Assembly: GCA_011524675.1 (NCBI GenBank)
Contig: WTJX01000331.1
Location: forward strand, 1 to 5,740
Length of the DNA: 5,740 nucleotides
Source of the DNA: Cytophagales bacterium
GTDB taxonomy: Bacteria > Bacteroidota > Bacteroidia > Cytophagales > JAAEPT01
Direction of reading: 5' to 3'
Position numbers and translations under genes: made by a program. The notes under the pieces were generated by a model that saw only the letters and a list, made by a program, of their open reading frames with translations, ran no database searches and was not told where the DNA came from. This document shows positions 1-4,964 of the stretch, in pieces (position 1 is the first letter of the stretch; the number at the start of each line of letters is the position of its first letter).

Positions 1-223
1 ATGGTGAAGTATTATTCAACGCCTTCTTCCATACATCCAAACCTGTAGTAGTAGACCCTTCTTCTTGCTTTGCAGATACTCTGTCGATTGCCTCATAGAA
101 TATTTTGTAAGAAATACTCTTCTTACCGCTCAACATTAGGTTGTTTACAAACTGAGTTACCAATTGCTCACCAAATCTTGGGTCTGGGCTTAATATTCTC
201 TTTTTTGGTTTTGTTTTTCTCAT
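1..223 (-). CDS. rpsG: 30S ribosomal protein S7, N-terminal part (runs off left edge)
   Basis: Encodes the small-subunit protein S7, a primary binder of the 3' major domain of 16S rRNA that helps form the head and the E-site/mRNA exit region. The visible 74 residues begin MRKTKPKKR and continue with DPRFGEQLVTQFVNNLM, then LSGKKS, the Y-IFYEAID segment and LDVWKKALNN, which is the normal S7 N-terminus: a basic arm followed by the first helices. The remaining roughly 80 residues lie outside the window. The start is fixed by the ATG (complement of 221-223) seven bases after the rpsL stop codon. No Shine-Dalgarno motif lies in that gap (ATAAGCC), so translation may be coupled to rpsL or use the Bacteroidota leaderless-like mode. 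It is the second gene of the str operon and shares the rpsL promoter. By known gene order fusA would be expected next, but it is not visible. No frame damage is seen. Confidence 0.98.
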   Translation of the reverse strand, partial: MRKTKPKKRILSPDPRFGEQLVTQFVNNLMLSGKKSISYKIFYEAIDRVSAKQEEGSTTTGLDVWKKALNNTSP

Positions 224-230
224 GGCTTAT

Positions 231-611
231 TTATTTTCCAGCTTTAGGTCTTTTAGCTCCGTATTTAGATCTTCTTTGAAGTCTTCCTTCAACACCAGCA
301 GTATCCAACGCACCTCTAATGATGTGGTATCTTACACCTGGTAAATCTTTTACTCTACCTCCTCTGATCAAAACAATAGAGTGTTCTTGTAGATTGTGTC
401 CTTCGCCGGGGATATAGGCATTGACTTCTTTTCCGTTTGTTAAACGAACTCTTGCCACTTTTCTCATTGCTGAGTTAGGCTTTTTAGGAGTAGTGGTATA
501 TACTCTTGTACATACTCCTCTTCTTTGAGGACAAGAATCTAATGCAGGTGACTTAGATTTGTACTCAATTTTCTTTCTTCCTTTTCGAACTAACTGTTGT
601 ATAGTAGGCAT
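231..611 (-). CDS. rpsL: 30S ribosomal protein S12
   Basis: Full-length S12 (126 residues), the decoding-centre protein at the shoulder of the 30S subunit that monitors codon-anticodon pairing. The family signatures are all present: PTIQQLVRKGR at the N-terminus, SPALDSCPQRRGVCTRVYTT (21-40), TPKKPNSAMRKVARVRL (41-57), the loop GGRVKDLPGVRYH (84-96) and the basic tail RRSKYGAKRPK (113-123). Residues whose changes give streptomycin resistance in other bacteria are in the sensitive state: K43, K88 and P91. D89 matches the aspartate that RimO methylthiolates in E. coli. The ATG at 609-611 is the only sensible start because the protein begins directly at the conserved MPTIQQL. Upstream there is no Shine-Dalgarno sequence, only a small palindrome TTAGCGCTAA touching the start codon. 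It is the first gene of the str operon, followed seven bases later by rpsG, and is transcribed from the promoter at 650-682. Confidence 0.99.
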   Translation of the reverse strand: MPTIQQLVRKGRKKIEYKSKSPALDSCPQRRGVCTRVYTTTPKKPNSAMRKVARVRLTNGKEVNAYIPGEGHNLQEHSIVLIRGGRVKDLPGVRYHIIRGALDTAGVEGRLQRRSKYGAKRPKAGK

Positions 612-649
612 TTAGCGCTAATTTTGAAACTATAATATTTTTCGGACTG

Positions 650-682
650 CAAAGGTAGCTAAAATAGTTTAACTATAACAAA
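650..682 (-). promoter_or_regulatory. Bacteroidota-type promoter of the rpsL operon
   Basis: On the minus strand the sequence has TTTG (complement of 679-682), a 21-bp spacer, then TACCTTTG (complement of 650-657). This matches the Bacteroidota housekeeping consensus of a TTTG -33 box and a TAnnTTTG -7 box. A run of nine T lies against the -33 box and may act like an UP element. Transcription should begin near 645, giving a leader of about 34 nt before the rpsL ATG at 611. The spacer contains a perfect odd palindrome ATAGTT-T-AACTAT (664-676), a possible repressor site or just AT-rich chance. Confidence 0.8.
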
Positions 683-743
683 AAAAAACACTTTTATTTA
701 ATTATTATAAAAACGTTTTATATTTTAATGCCCTTTTAAAGCT

Positions 744-953
744 TCAACTTCCTATAACTTTTACTTTAGCATACTTTTGTGTTTTCTTCTTTTGACCAAA
801 AATCACTAATTCATCATTTGACTACTCACAAACTTTAGGTCTTATGATGATTTCTTGATCTTTGGTATTGAATAGAACTTCTTTTGGTAGGTATTTGGCA
901 AAGTACGTTTTAGTATCTAATGAGCGGTTTGCTTTTTTTAGTAATGAGTACAT
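744..953 (-). pseudogene. Short reading frame interrupted by an in-frame amber codon
   Basis: Not recognised. An ATG at 951-953 opens 43 codons (starting MYSLLKKANRSLDTKTYF) to a TAG at 822-824. The same frame then continues for 25 codons (SNDELVIFGQKKKTQKYAKV...) to a TGA at 744-746. Composition on both sides of the TAG looks protein-like, with alternating Lys and hydrophobic residues, and there are no other stops. Upstream, the same frame stays open back to the TAG that ends the large membrane-protein gene (1005-1007), passing through a hydrophobic stretch VYYVIWLTMYSLL. It could be the decayed tail of that gene or of a neighbouring one, a genuine 43-residue peptide, or a chance open frame in AT-rich DNA. 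No Shine-Dalgarno sequence and no obvious promoter were found. Beyond it (683-743) I see only AT-rich sequence, including a weak A/T hairpin at 706-722, and no convincing terminator for the upstream gene. Confidence 0.3.
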
Positions 954-1004
954 AGTCAACCATATAACATAGTACACTCTTTCTATATCAAATAAACATT
1001 CTCC

Positions 1005-2396
1005 CTATTCAGTAACTCGTTCTATTTTATCTATATGACTTACTTTATACATCCCTAAGTGATACAATGGATGATATACTAAAACGCTCAAAAAACTATA
1101 TTCAATAGGTACTAAAATATCAAGATCAAAGAAAAGCAAAACCATATTTACAATTACTACAAGAAGTACCCAAACATAAGCAAACCATTTACTATGGTAA
1201 TGAATAATTATATTGGCAATAGAAAATACAGTAATCATCCAAAAACTTATTTCACCATGCATCTTAGTAACCCCCAGTAAAAAATAAATGAGTATCAGTA
1301 ATCCTACTAAACTAGCGATATCTATATTCCTATTTTTTAACTTAAACCTTCTGATAGCGGTTTCAAGGTTATGTTCCCCATCCTTTTGATAGTCTAAAAA
1401 CTTTTTACTAGGTCGTTTCAACATATGATGTATCCAAGAAAAAATATGAACGTATGGAATGTTTAACCAAAAGTAACCCCAAGAAATAAAGCGTTTCCTT
1501 GAAATAAAAAGTGAGACAAGTACGTTTCTATAGATAATCAATGTAAAGAAGAAATAGAATGAAAAAGTTAATAGATGATAAGGTGCACCATTCCAACGTA
1601 AGTACTTTTCTAAACAAAACAATGTAAAAATCAGATTCAGTCTTAGCATCCAGTGAATAAAAGACATTGAAAAAGAGGTACTTTTTTCTATTGTAATTGA
1701 ATGTAAAAAGTCTTTAATAGACCCTCTCATTTTGATAGATGTATAAATGACTCCAAAGATTATAATTCTCGCTACATTACTAATAGGCTCTAATAGCATT
1801 TCCACTAAATTAATAGAATTATAACTACTTGAAATATTATACTTTATGCTAAAAACATCATCCAGTCTTATATAGAATATGCTATCAAAGAGATTTTCTA
1901 TTATCTGATAATACTCATCAAAATAAAAGCCTGATATATTATCACAAAGAACAAAAATCATAAAACATAATGATGCTTTTATAGTATTTGAAGTAAGTAT
2001 TCCAAGTACAAAAAATGGAACAAATCTGCATAATGAAAAAATAAGCGCATAAAAATAAGGGTGATCTTGATAAAAGTCTGTAGGGGTATAAACACCTCCT
2101 TCAAAATTTAAAAAAACAAATAATAGCATCATTAAAAATTGAGCTAATGAACCAGCTATAATTACAGCTTTCTTATCTTTTACAATTATATAAATAGCAA
2201 CCCAAAACACCACTACTCTTAATGAATCAAAAAAGAAAAATAATAAGGTTTTAATTGAAAATAATAAGTCTTCTCCACTATTTAAATAACGAACATATAT
2301 ACCCAAATAAGCACTAAACTTAGTTAATATAGCTGTCATTAACATGCAGAGAAAAAACACTTTTGCTGCTTTTATGGTGTCTTTGGTTAGATACAT
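1005..2396 (-). CDS. Polytopic integral membrane protein of unknown family
   Basis: A 463-residue protein I cannot assign. It is dominated by Phe, Ile, Leu and Tyr and has roughly 10-13 hydrophobic segments, at about residues 11-33, 46-72, 77-97, 114-134, 139-157, 208-222, 248-263, 274-298, 302-320, 359-377, 383-399, 404-424 and 430-447. Two soluble stretches stand out: 158-205, acidic and rich in Tyr, Ser and Asn (DEYYQ, IRLDDVFSIKYN), and 325-358, basic (KRPSKKFLDYQKDGEHNLETAIRRFKLKNR), which by the positive-inside rule should be cytoplasmic. No signal peptidase site, nucleotide-binding motif or transporter signature is visible. The ATG at 2394-2396 is used because it opens the frame; no Shine-Dalgarno sequence precedes it. 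It is divergent from the SPFH gene across 220 bp and ends in TAG. It is more AT-rich than the ribosomal genes, which is consistent with accessory or fast-evolving sequence. A multi-helix transporter or enzyme is possible, but function is unknown. Confidence 0.75.
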   Translation of the reverse strand: MYLTKDTIKAAKVFFLCMLMTAILTKFSAYLGIYVRYLNSGEDLLFSIKTLLFFFFDSLRVVVFWVAIYIIVKDKKAVIIAGSLAQFLMMLLFVFLNFEGGVYTPTDFYQDHPYFYALIFSLCRFVPFFVLGILTSNTIKASLCFMIFVLCDNISGFYFDEYYQIIENLFDSIFYIRLDDVFSIKYNISSSYNSINLVEMLLEPISNVARIIIFGVIYTSIKMRGSIKDFLHSITIEKSTSFSMSFIHWMLRLNLIFTLFCLEKYLRWNGAPYHLLTFSFYFFFTLIIYRNVLVSLFISRKRFISWGYFWLNIPYVHIFSWIHHMLKRPSKKFLDYQKDGEHNLETAIRRFKLKNRNIDIASLVGLLILIYFLLGVTKMHGEISFWMITVFSIANIIIHYHSKWFAYVWVLLVVIVNMVLLFFDLDILVPIEYSFLSVLVYHPLYHLGMYKVSHIDKIERVTE

Positions 2397-2616
2397 TTTA
2401 TTGTTTTTCTTTATTAGTCTTGGGGTATGATTAGTTCTAATTAAAAAGTCGCTTCTGCCTTACTACCATTTACTTCCCGTTAAATTTTGTGCAAGCTATA
2501 TTTTTTTACTAAAACGAAACAAGCATATCCTAAAAAAATTCTCTTTTTATATACACTTTGTTTCCCTTTCATGTATTTTAGTATTTTAACTAAAAGTATC
2601 TTTTAAACATTTTTTT
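2397..2616. promoter_or_regulatory. Divergent intergenic region between the membrane-protein and SPFH genes
   Basis: A 220-bp AT-rich spacer from which both flanking genes must be transcribed outward. I could not find a complete TTTG-N(17-23)-TAnnTTTG promoter on either strand. The clearest structure is a 7-bp inverted repeat TTTTAGT-N6-ACTAAAA (2576-2582 and 2589-2595), ending 21 bases before the SPFH start codon; a third ACTAAAA lies at 2508-2514. It may be an operator or simply compositional. Confidence 0.4.
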
Positions 2617-3921
2617 ATGGTAACATTTATTGGAATTATTTTTTTGATTGCGGGAGCTTCAGCCTTGGTTATTGCTAAGTTTGAAAACAAAAAGGAATGG
2701 ATGAGGTTTATCACAAACCAAAAAGCCTTTCTCATCATAGGAGTAGGAACACTGTTAGTATTTATGAATTCGTTATTCTTCTTTGCCGACAGAGGATTTA
2801 ATTATTTACTCGTGTATCCAACGGGAAAAATGAGTACTGTAATGGAACAAGGTATCAAATGGAGAGGGTTTGCAAAAATAGACAAATGGCAAAAGTTTAT
2901 TGATGTCAAAGTTGTGGACAAAGGAATAGAGGTTGATGAGGATGAGGTAGAAGGTGTGATGAAGCCTATCCCTATACGTTTTATAGATCAAGTAACCGCT
3001 ACGGGTTATGTTTCTACTCGTTTTGAACTGCCACGAGATGAAAAAAGCTTCATCGACCTTGCTGTAAAGTTTAGAACTATGAGCAATTTGGTCAACAATA
3101 CTATTGTACCTACTGTAAAAGAACAGCTAGTAAATACTGCCTATATGTTTGCTGCGCAAGACTATATTTCTGGTGAAGCCCAAAGCTTTAGACAAGCATT
3201 TGAAGAGCAACTCAAAGAGGGAGCATATGCGGTTGAAAAAATAGAAAAACGTGATACTATCTATTCTACCATCCAAAAGAATGAACGAGAAATAAAAGAA
3301 GTACAAACTTCTTATGAAGTAAATAAGGTATTTATTAATGGTATGCCCAAAAGAATCAAACATGAATTGAGTGAAAATAACATTATCGTCTCTCAAGTTA
3401 TCGTGGACAATATAGAGCTTGAAGCTACTTTCAAACAGAGGTTAGAGGCACAGCGAGATGAATCTGCTAAGAGACAGCTCGAACAGCAAAAAGTAGAAAC
3501 AGCAAAGGACGCACAACAGCGAATCATTGCCGAAGGAGAGAGAGACAAAGCGGCTGAAAGGGTAGCACAAGAAAAAGAGCAAGTAAAAGCACTCATCGCG
3601 ATAGAAACCAAACTGAAACAAGAAGAAACAAATAAAGAACTAGCAGCTATAGCCCTAGAAACAGAAAAACTTTTAGCTCAAAAGAAAAAGGTTACGGCTG
3701 ATGCGGAAGCTTATGAAATCGCTAAGAAAGTAAATGCGGGTATTACTCCAGAAGTGAAGCTACAAATGGAGCTAGATCGTGATGTGAAAGTTGCTGCCGA
3801 AATTGCAAAAATACAGTTCCCTCAAACAATGATCATGGGAGGAAGTTCTAAAGGAGGTACACCTTTGGAGAGCTTGATAGGTGCAGCTATGGCTAAACAA
3901 TTGCAAGAAACTAGTAAATAG
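2617..3921 (+). CDS. SPFH/band-7 domain membrane protein (prohibitin/stomatin superfamily)
   Basis: A 434-residue protein of the SPFH superfamily, whose members build large ring or cage-like membrane assemblies that organise microdomains or restrain membrane proteases. Two hydrophobic segments (about 2-20 and 37-56) flank a basic loop (21-36), so by the positive-inside rule the body would face the periplasm, as in HflK/HflC. The band-7 domain follows at about 57-270: RGFNYLLVYPTGKMSTV, a strand-rich part to 155, then the helical part with IVPTVKEQLVNTAY (163-176) and IIVSQVIVDNIELEATFKQ (256-274). Residues 270-375 form a long charged coiled coil rich in Glu, Lys, Ala and Gln, including the typical AEGERDKAAERVAQEKE. 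The tail contains FPQTMIMGGSSKGG (401-414), like the hydrophobic/glycine tail of many family members. Start: the ATG follows a run of seven T with no Shine-Dalgarno sequence. It is convergent with the TerB-like gene downstream; its client is unknown. Confidence 0.9.
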   Translation: MVTFIGIIFLIAGASALVIAKFENKKEWMRFITNQKAFLIIGVGTLLVFMNSLFFFADRGFNYLLVYPTGKMSTVMEQGIKWRGFAKIDKWQKFIDVKVVDKGIEVDEDEVEGVMKPIPIRFIDQVTATGYVSTRFELPRDEKSFIDLAVKFRTMSNLVNNTIVPTVKEQLVNTAYMFAAQDYISGEAQSFRQAFEEQLKEGAYAVEKIEKRDTIYSTIQKNEREIKEVQTSYEVNKVFINGMPKRIKHELSENNIIVSQVIVDNIELEATFKQRLEAQRDESAKRQLEQQKVETAKDAQQRIIAEGERDKAAERVAQEKEQVKALIAIETKLKQEETNKELAAIALETEKLLAQKKKVTADAEAYEIAKKVNAGITPEVKLQMELDRDVKVAAEIAKIQFPQTMIMGGSSKGGTPLESLIGAAMAKQLQETSK

Positions 3922-3935
3922 TTTTTTGGATGATG

Positions 3936-3963
3936 AGTTAGAGGTTGAAGGTTGAAGGTTTTA
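3936..3963 (+). repeat. Degenerate heptamer tandem repeat
   Basis: Four consecutive 7-bp units read AGTTAGA, GGTTGAA, GGTTGAA, GGTTTTA, starting 14 bases after the SPFH stop. The two middle units are identical. Such degenerate heptamer runs resemble short tandemly repeated sequences known from intergenic DNA of several bacterial groups. The last unit is also the beginning of module copy 1. Confidence 0.6.
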
Positions 3964-4000
3964 GAGCTTGAATGTCAAGGGATTGGAAAGGTCATCATTC
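3957..4000 (+). repeat. Intergenic module, copy 1
   Basis: The first 17 bases (GGTTTTAGAGCTTGAAT) are identical to copy 2 at 4225. The following ~27 bases align with one extra G (CAAGGG against CAAGG) and otherwise mostly G/A transitions, ending in CATCATTC against CATCGTTC. Read as protein, with the extra G removed, it gives VLELECQGLERSSF against VLELEYQGLGKTSF in copy 2, with conservative K/R and T/S changes. After about 4000 the two copies have nothing in common. Confidence 0.75.
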
Positions 4001-4177
4001 TTTACAAAAACCATATAAAAAAACTAACAGTCAAAGACAAGATTTTATTCCACGAAAGTGGCATTCTTTTAATGAGGTTGGATACGTTAAGAAAATAAAC
4101 CTTAGTCTGCTTTTAATGGTGTGTCACTATGTGGGGCGGAGTAATGAAAAAATGAATGGCTAATAGCGATTAGTTTT

Positions 4178-4225
4178 AAGTGATGAAATGGGTTATAAGT
4201 GATGGGGAATGAGTAAAAAGTGATG
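4178..4225 (+). repeat. Three AAGTGATG boxes
   Basis: The octamer AAGTGATG occurs at 4178-4185, 4197-4204 and 4218-4225, with start-to-start spacings of 19 and 21 bases. Between them are related ATG-rich units such as AAATGGG and GGAATGAG. On the other strand this reads as CATCACTT-type units. The last box runs directly into module copy 2 and supplies the ATG of the short reading frame there. Confidence 0.6.
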
Positions 4226-4327
4226 GTTTTAGAGCTTGAATACCAAGGATTAGGAAAAACATCGTTCAAAGCGCATGCCGCACGTCGCAAAGCTCTTTTG
4301 AAAAAACTTATAGATTATCGACATTAA
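4223..4327 (+). CDS. Possible 34-residue peptide ending at the terminator
   Basis: Not recognised. ATG at 4223-4225 opens 34 codons beginning MVLELEYQGLGKTSF and continuing into a strongly basic, helix-prone tail (HAARRKALLKKLIDYRH), then TAA. The stop codon sits two bases before the A-tract of the terminator hairpin, an arrangement typical of a real gene end. Its first part is module copy 2, which has a frameshifted relative at 3957. There is no Shine-Dalgarno sequence and the frame is short, so it may instead be the leftover 3' end of a larger gene whose 5' part was replaced by repeats, or non-coding. Confidence 0.25.
   Translation: MVLELEYQGLGKTSFKAHAARRKALLKKLIDYRH
4225..4267 (+). repeat. 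Intergenic module, copy 2
   Basis: Second copy of the module at 3957-4000, sharing the identical 17-mer GGTTTTAGAGCTTGAAT (4225-4241) and then CCAAGGATTAGGAAA and CATCGTTC with scattered differences. It lies 268 bases downstream of copy 1 in the same orientation and is likewise preceded by a short-repeat run. Unlike copy 1 it sits inside an uninterrupted short frame. Confidence 0.75.
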
Positions 4328-4329
4328 CT

Positions 4330-4364
4330 AAAAAAAGCCTTGGTGTAACCAAGGCTTTTTTTTT
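4330..4364. terminator. Bidirectional intrinsic terminator
   Basis: Seven A, then GCCTTGGT (4337-4344), loop GTA, ACCAAGGC (4348-4355), then nine T. The stem is a perfect 8 bp, extended by the A/T flanks, with U-tracts available on both strands. It should end transcripts coming from the SPFH side on the plus strand and from the TerB-like gene on the minus strand. The TAA of the TerB-like gene (4363-4365) overlaps the T-tract. Confidence 0.93.
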
Positions 4365-4752
4365 AATCTAAATCTCTATTGAGTTTTCTTTCTATGTCAT
4401 TGCGGAAGCGCTCCGTCAAGTCTCTTGAAAAAGAATTGATAAGCATGGATTCGCTTTCATCTATCCCTTCTGCCGCTGAGGCAAGTTTGTTCATGGCTTC
4501 AATAAACTCTTGATACTCTGGTGCAGGACCGTAGTTATGACAAAAATCAATTACTTTTTTATATACATTCTCTACATCTGCTTTTTTAGATTCTTCATAA
4601 TTAAATGACCACTTGATGTCATGTGCCCATTGATGCGTTTCTGTAATTTCCTGTAGTACTTTTTTTTCTTCGTCTTGAATTACTCCGTCTGCCATAGCGA
4701 TGACATACAGTAATTCTCCCAAGGTTTCGTATAGTTTAGCTTTATCTGACAT
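4363..4752 (-). CDS. TerB-like (tellurite-resistance TerB fold) protein
   Basis: A 129-residue soluble, all-helical, acidic protein with the internal two-fold repeat of the TerB-like fold. The first half has LLYVIAMADGVIQDEEKKVL (14-33) and the second has LASAAEGIDESESMLINSF (90-108). Both share the pattern A-(x)-A-(D/E)-G-x-I/x-D-E-(S/E). In characterised TerB proteins the corresponding acidic loops are thought to bind metal, and the wider family appears in membrane-associated stress modules and in single-domain proteins of unknown role. No signal peptide or membrane segment is seen, so it should be cytoplasmic. No other ter genes (terC, terD, terZ) are in the window, so a tellurite role should not be assumed. 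Start: the ATG at 4750-4752 opens the frame without a Shine-Dalgarno sequence. An inverted-repeat element lies 21 bases upstream (4774-4844), and the terminator follows immediately. It is convergent with the SPFH gene and may be read through from the TPR gene. Confidence 0.82.
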   Translation of the reverse strand: MSDKAKLYETLGELLYVIAMADGVIQDEEKKVLQEITETHQWAHDIKWSFNYEESKKADVENVYKKVIDFCHNYGPAPEYQEFIEAMNKLASAAEGIDESESMLINSFSRDLTERFRNDIERKLNRDLD

Positions 4753-4773
4753 AATTTATGAGTTTTAGTATAA

Positions 4774-4844
4774 AGAAGGCTTTGTAAAACCATATTTTGC
4801 GCTTATTCAGCGTTATATAAAATCTTAGTTATGCAAAGCCTTCT
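4774..4844. repeat. 71-bp element with perfect 11-bp terminal inverted repeats
   Basis: AGAAGGCTTTG at 4774-4784 is the exact reverse complement of CAAAGCCTTCT at 4834-4844. Inside, ATTTT (4794-4798) pairs with AAAAT (4819-4823), and CGCT (4800-4803) with AGCG (4809-4812) around a 5-nt loop, so the whole could fold into one branched or bulged hairpin. ATAA directly flanks both ends (4770-4773 and 4845-4848), as a target-site duplication would. There is no U-tract after the stem on either strand, so it is not a standard terminator. It could be a structured 5' leader of the TerB-like gene or a miniature mobile-element remnant. Confidence 0.6.
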
Positions 4845-4874
4845 ATAAGAAAGGATTACAACACCTTCTATAAG
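4839..4874. repeat. 11-bp direct repeat CCTTCTATAAG
   Basis: CCTTCTATAAG occurs at 4839-4849 and again at 4864-4874, 25 bases apart start to start. The first copy spans the right end of the 71-bp inverted-repeat element plus its flank. On the minus strand the unit reads CTTATAGAAGG. Possible regulator site pair upstream of the TerB-like gene, or a partial duplication of the element's end. Confidence 0.5.
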
Positions 4875-4896
4875 TTTAACAGTTAGAATTTCTACG

Positions 4897-4924
4897 TTTT
4901 TTTGGACTTTAAAGTTCAAAAAAA
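4897..4924. repeat. 28-bp near-perfect palindrome
   Basis: Seven T, GGACTTT, AAAGTTC, seven A, with symmetry centred between 4910 and 4911 and only one mismatched pair (4905 with 4916). Because the T-run comes first and the A-run last on both strands, it has the wrong polarity for an intrinsic terminator in either direction. It lies 40 bases downstream of the TPR gene and about 145 bases upstream of the TerB-like gene. A dimeric regulator site or cruciform-prone sequence is possible. Confidence 0.5.
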
Positions 4925-4964
4925 GATAATTTTCACACTTTAAGTAGATGGATAAAAGAAAAAA

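Larger units (their letters stand above)
3922..4329. other. Gene-poor stretch between the SPFH gene and the bidirectional terminator
   Basis: About 400 bp with no convincing protein gene on either strand. It contains two copies of a ~43-bp module (3957-4000 and 4225-4267), each entered from short degenerate repeats: GGTTGAA heptamers at 3943-3956 and three AAGTGATG boxes at 4178-4225. The middle (4001-4177) shows no structure I can name. There is no hairpin right after the SPFH stop codon, so the SPFH transcript may run through this whole stretch to the terminator at 4330-4364, making the repeats part of a long 3' untranslated region. Confidence 0.6.

Noticed and set aside
70..279. 69-codon open frame on the plus strand across rpsG and the end of rpsL
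   Set aside because: It lies antisense to two certain ribosomal-protein genes and has no features of its own.
706..722. TATAAAA-ACG-TTTTATA hairpin as terminator of the large membrane-protein gene
   Set aside because: The stem is only A/T pairs, with no U-tract placed as needed on the minus strand, and it lies about 280 bases past the stop.
744..1007. TAG read as a sense codon (stop-codon reassignment or suppression)
   Set aside because: The SPFH gene ends normally in TAG, and only one locus shows in-frame TAGs; degradation is simpler.
2597..2604. TATCTTTT as a -7 box for the SPFH gene
   Set aside because: It has no TTTG at 17-23 bp upstream, ends in T rather than G, and would leave a leader of only about 8 nt.
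2806..3611. Three open frames on the minus strand inside the SPFH gene (2806-2991, 3127-3396, 3393-3611)
   Set aside because: Their composition is the mirror of the SPFH codons (Phe/Tyr-rich or Ser/Cys/Ala-rich) and the SPFH gene is certain on the opposite strand.
3972..4163. 63-codon plus-strand frame starting MSRDWKGHH
   Set aside because: It starts inside module copy 1 in a different frame from the one conserved with copy 2 and runs through unrelated sequence; no recognisable domain.
3936..4225. CRISPR array or integron-like cassette array
   Set aside because: The repeats are 7-8 bp or two copies of a ~43-bp module, spacings are irregular, and no cas or integrase gene is present.
4102..4290. 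62-codon minus-strand frame through the AAGTGATG boxes
   Set aside because: Made largely of translated short repeats (His/Phe/Ser-rich) and antisense to module copy 2; no recognisable domain.
4363..4752. Tellurite-resistance operon
   Set aside because: Only a single TerB-fold protein is present; no terC, terD or terZ-type genes are visible, so a resistance role is not supported.
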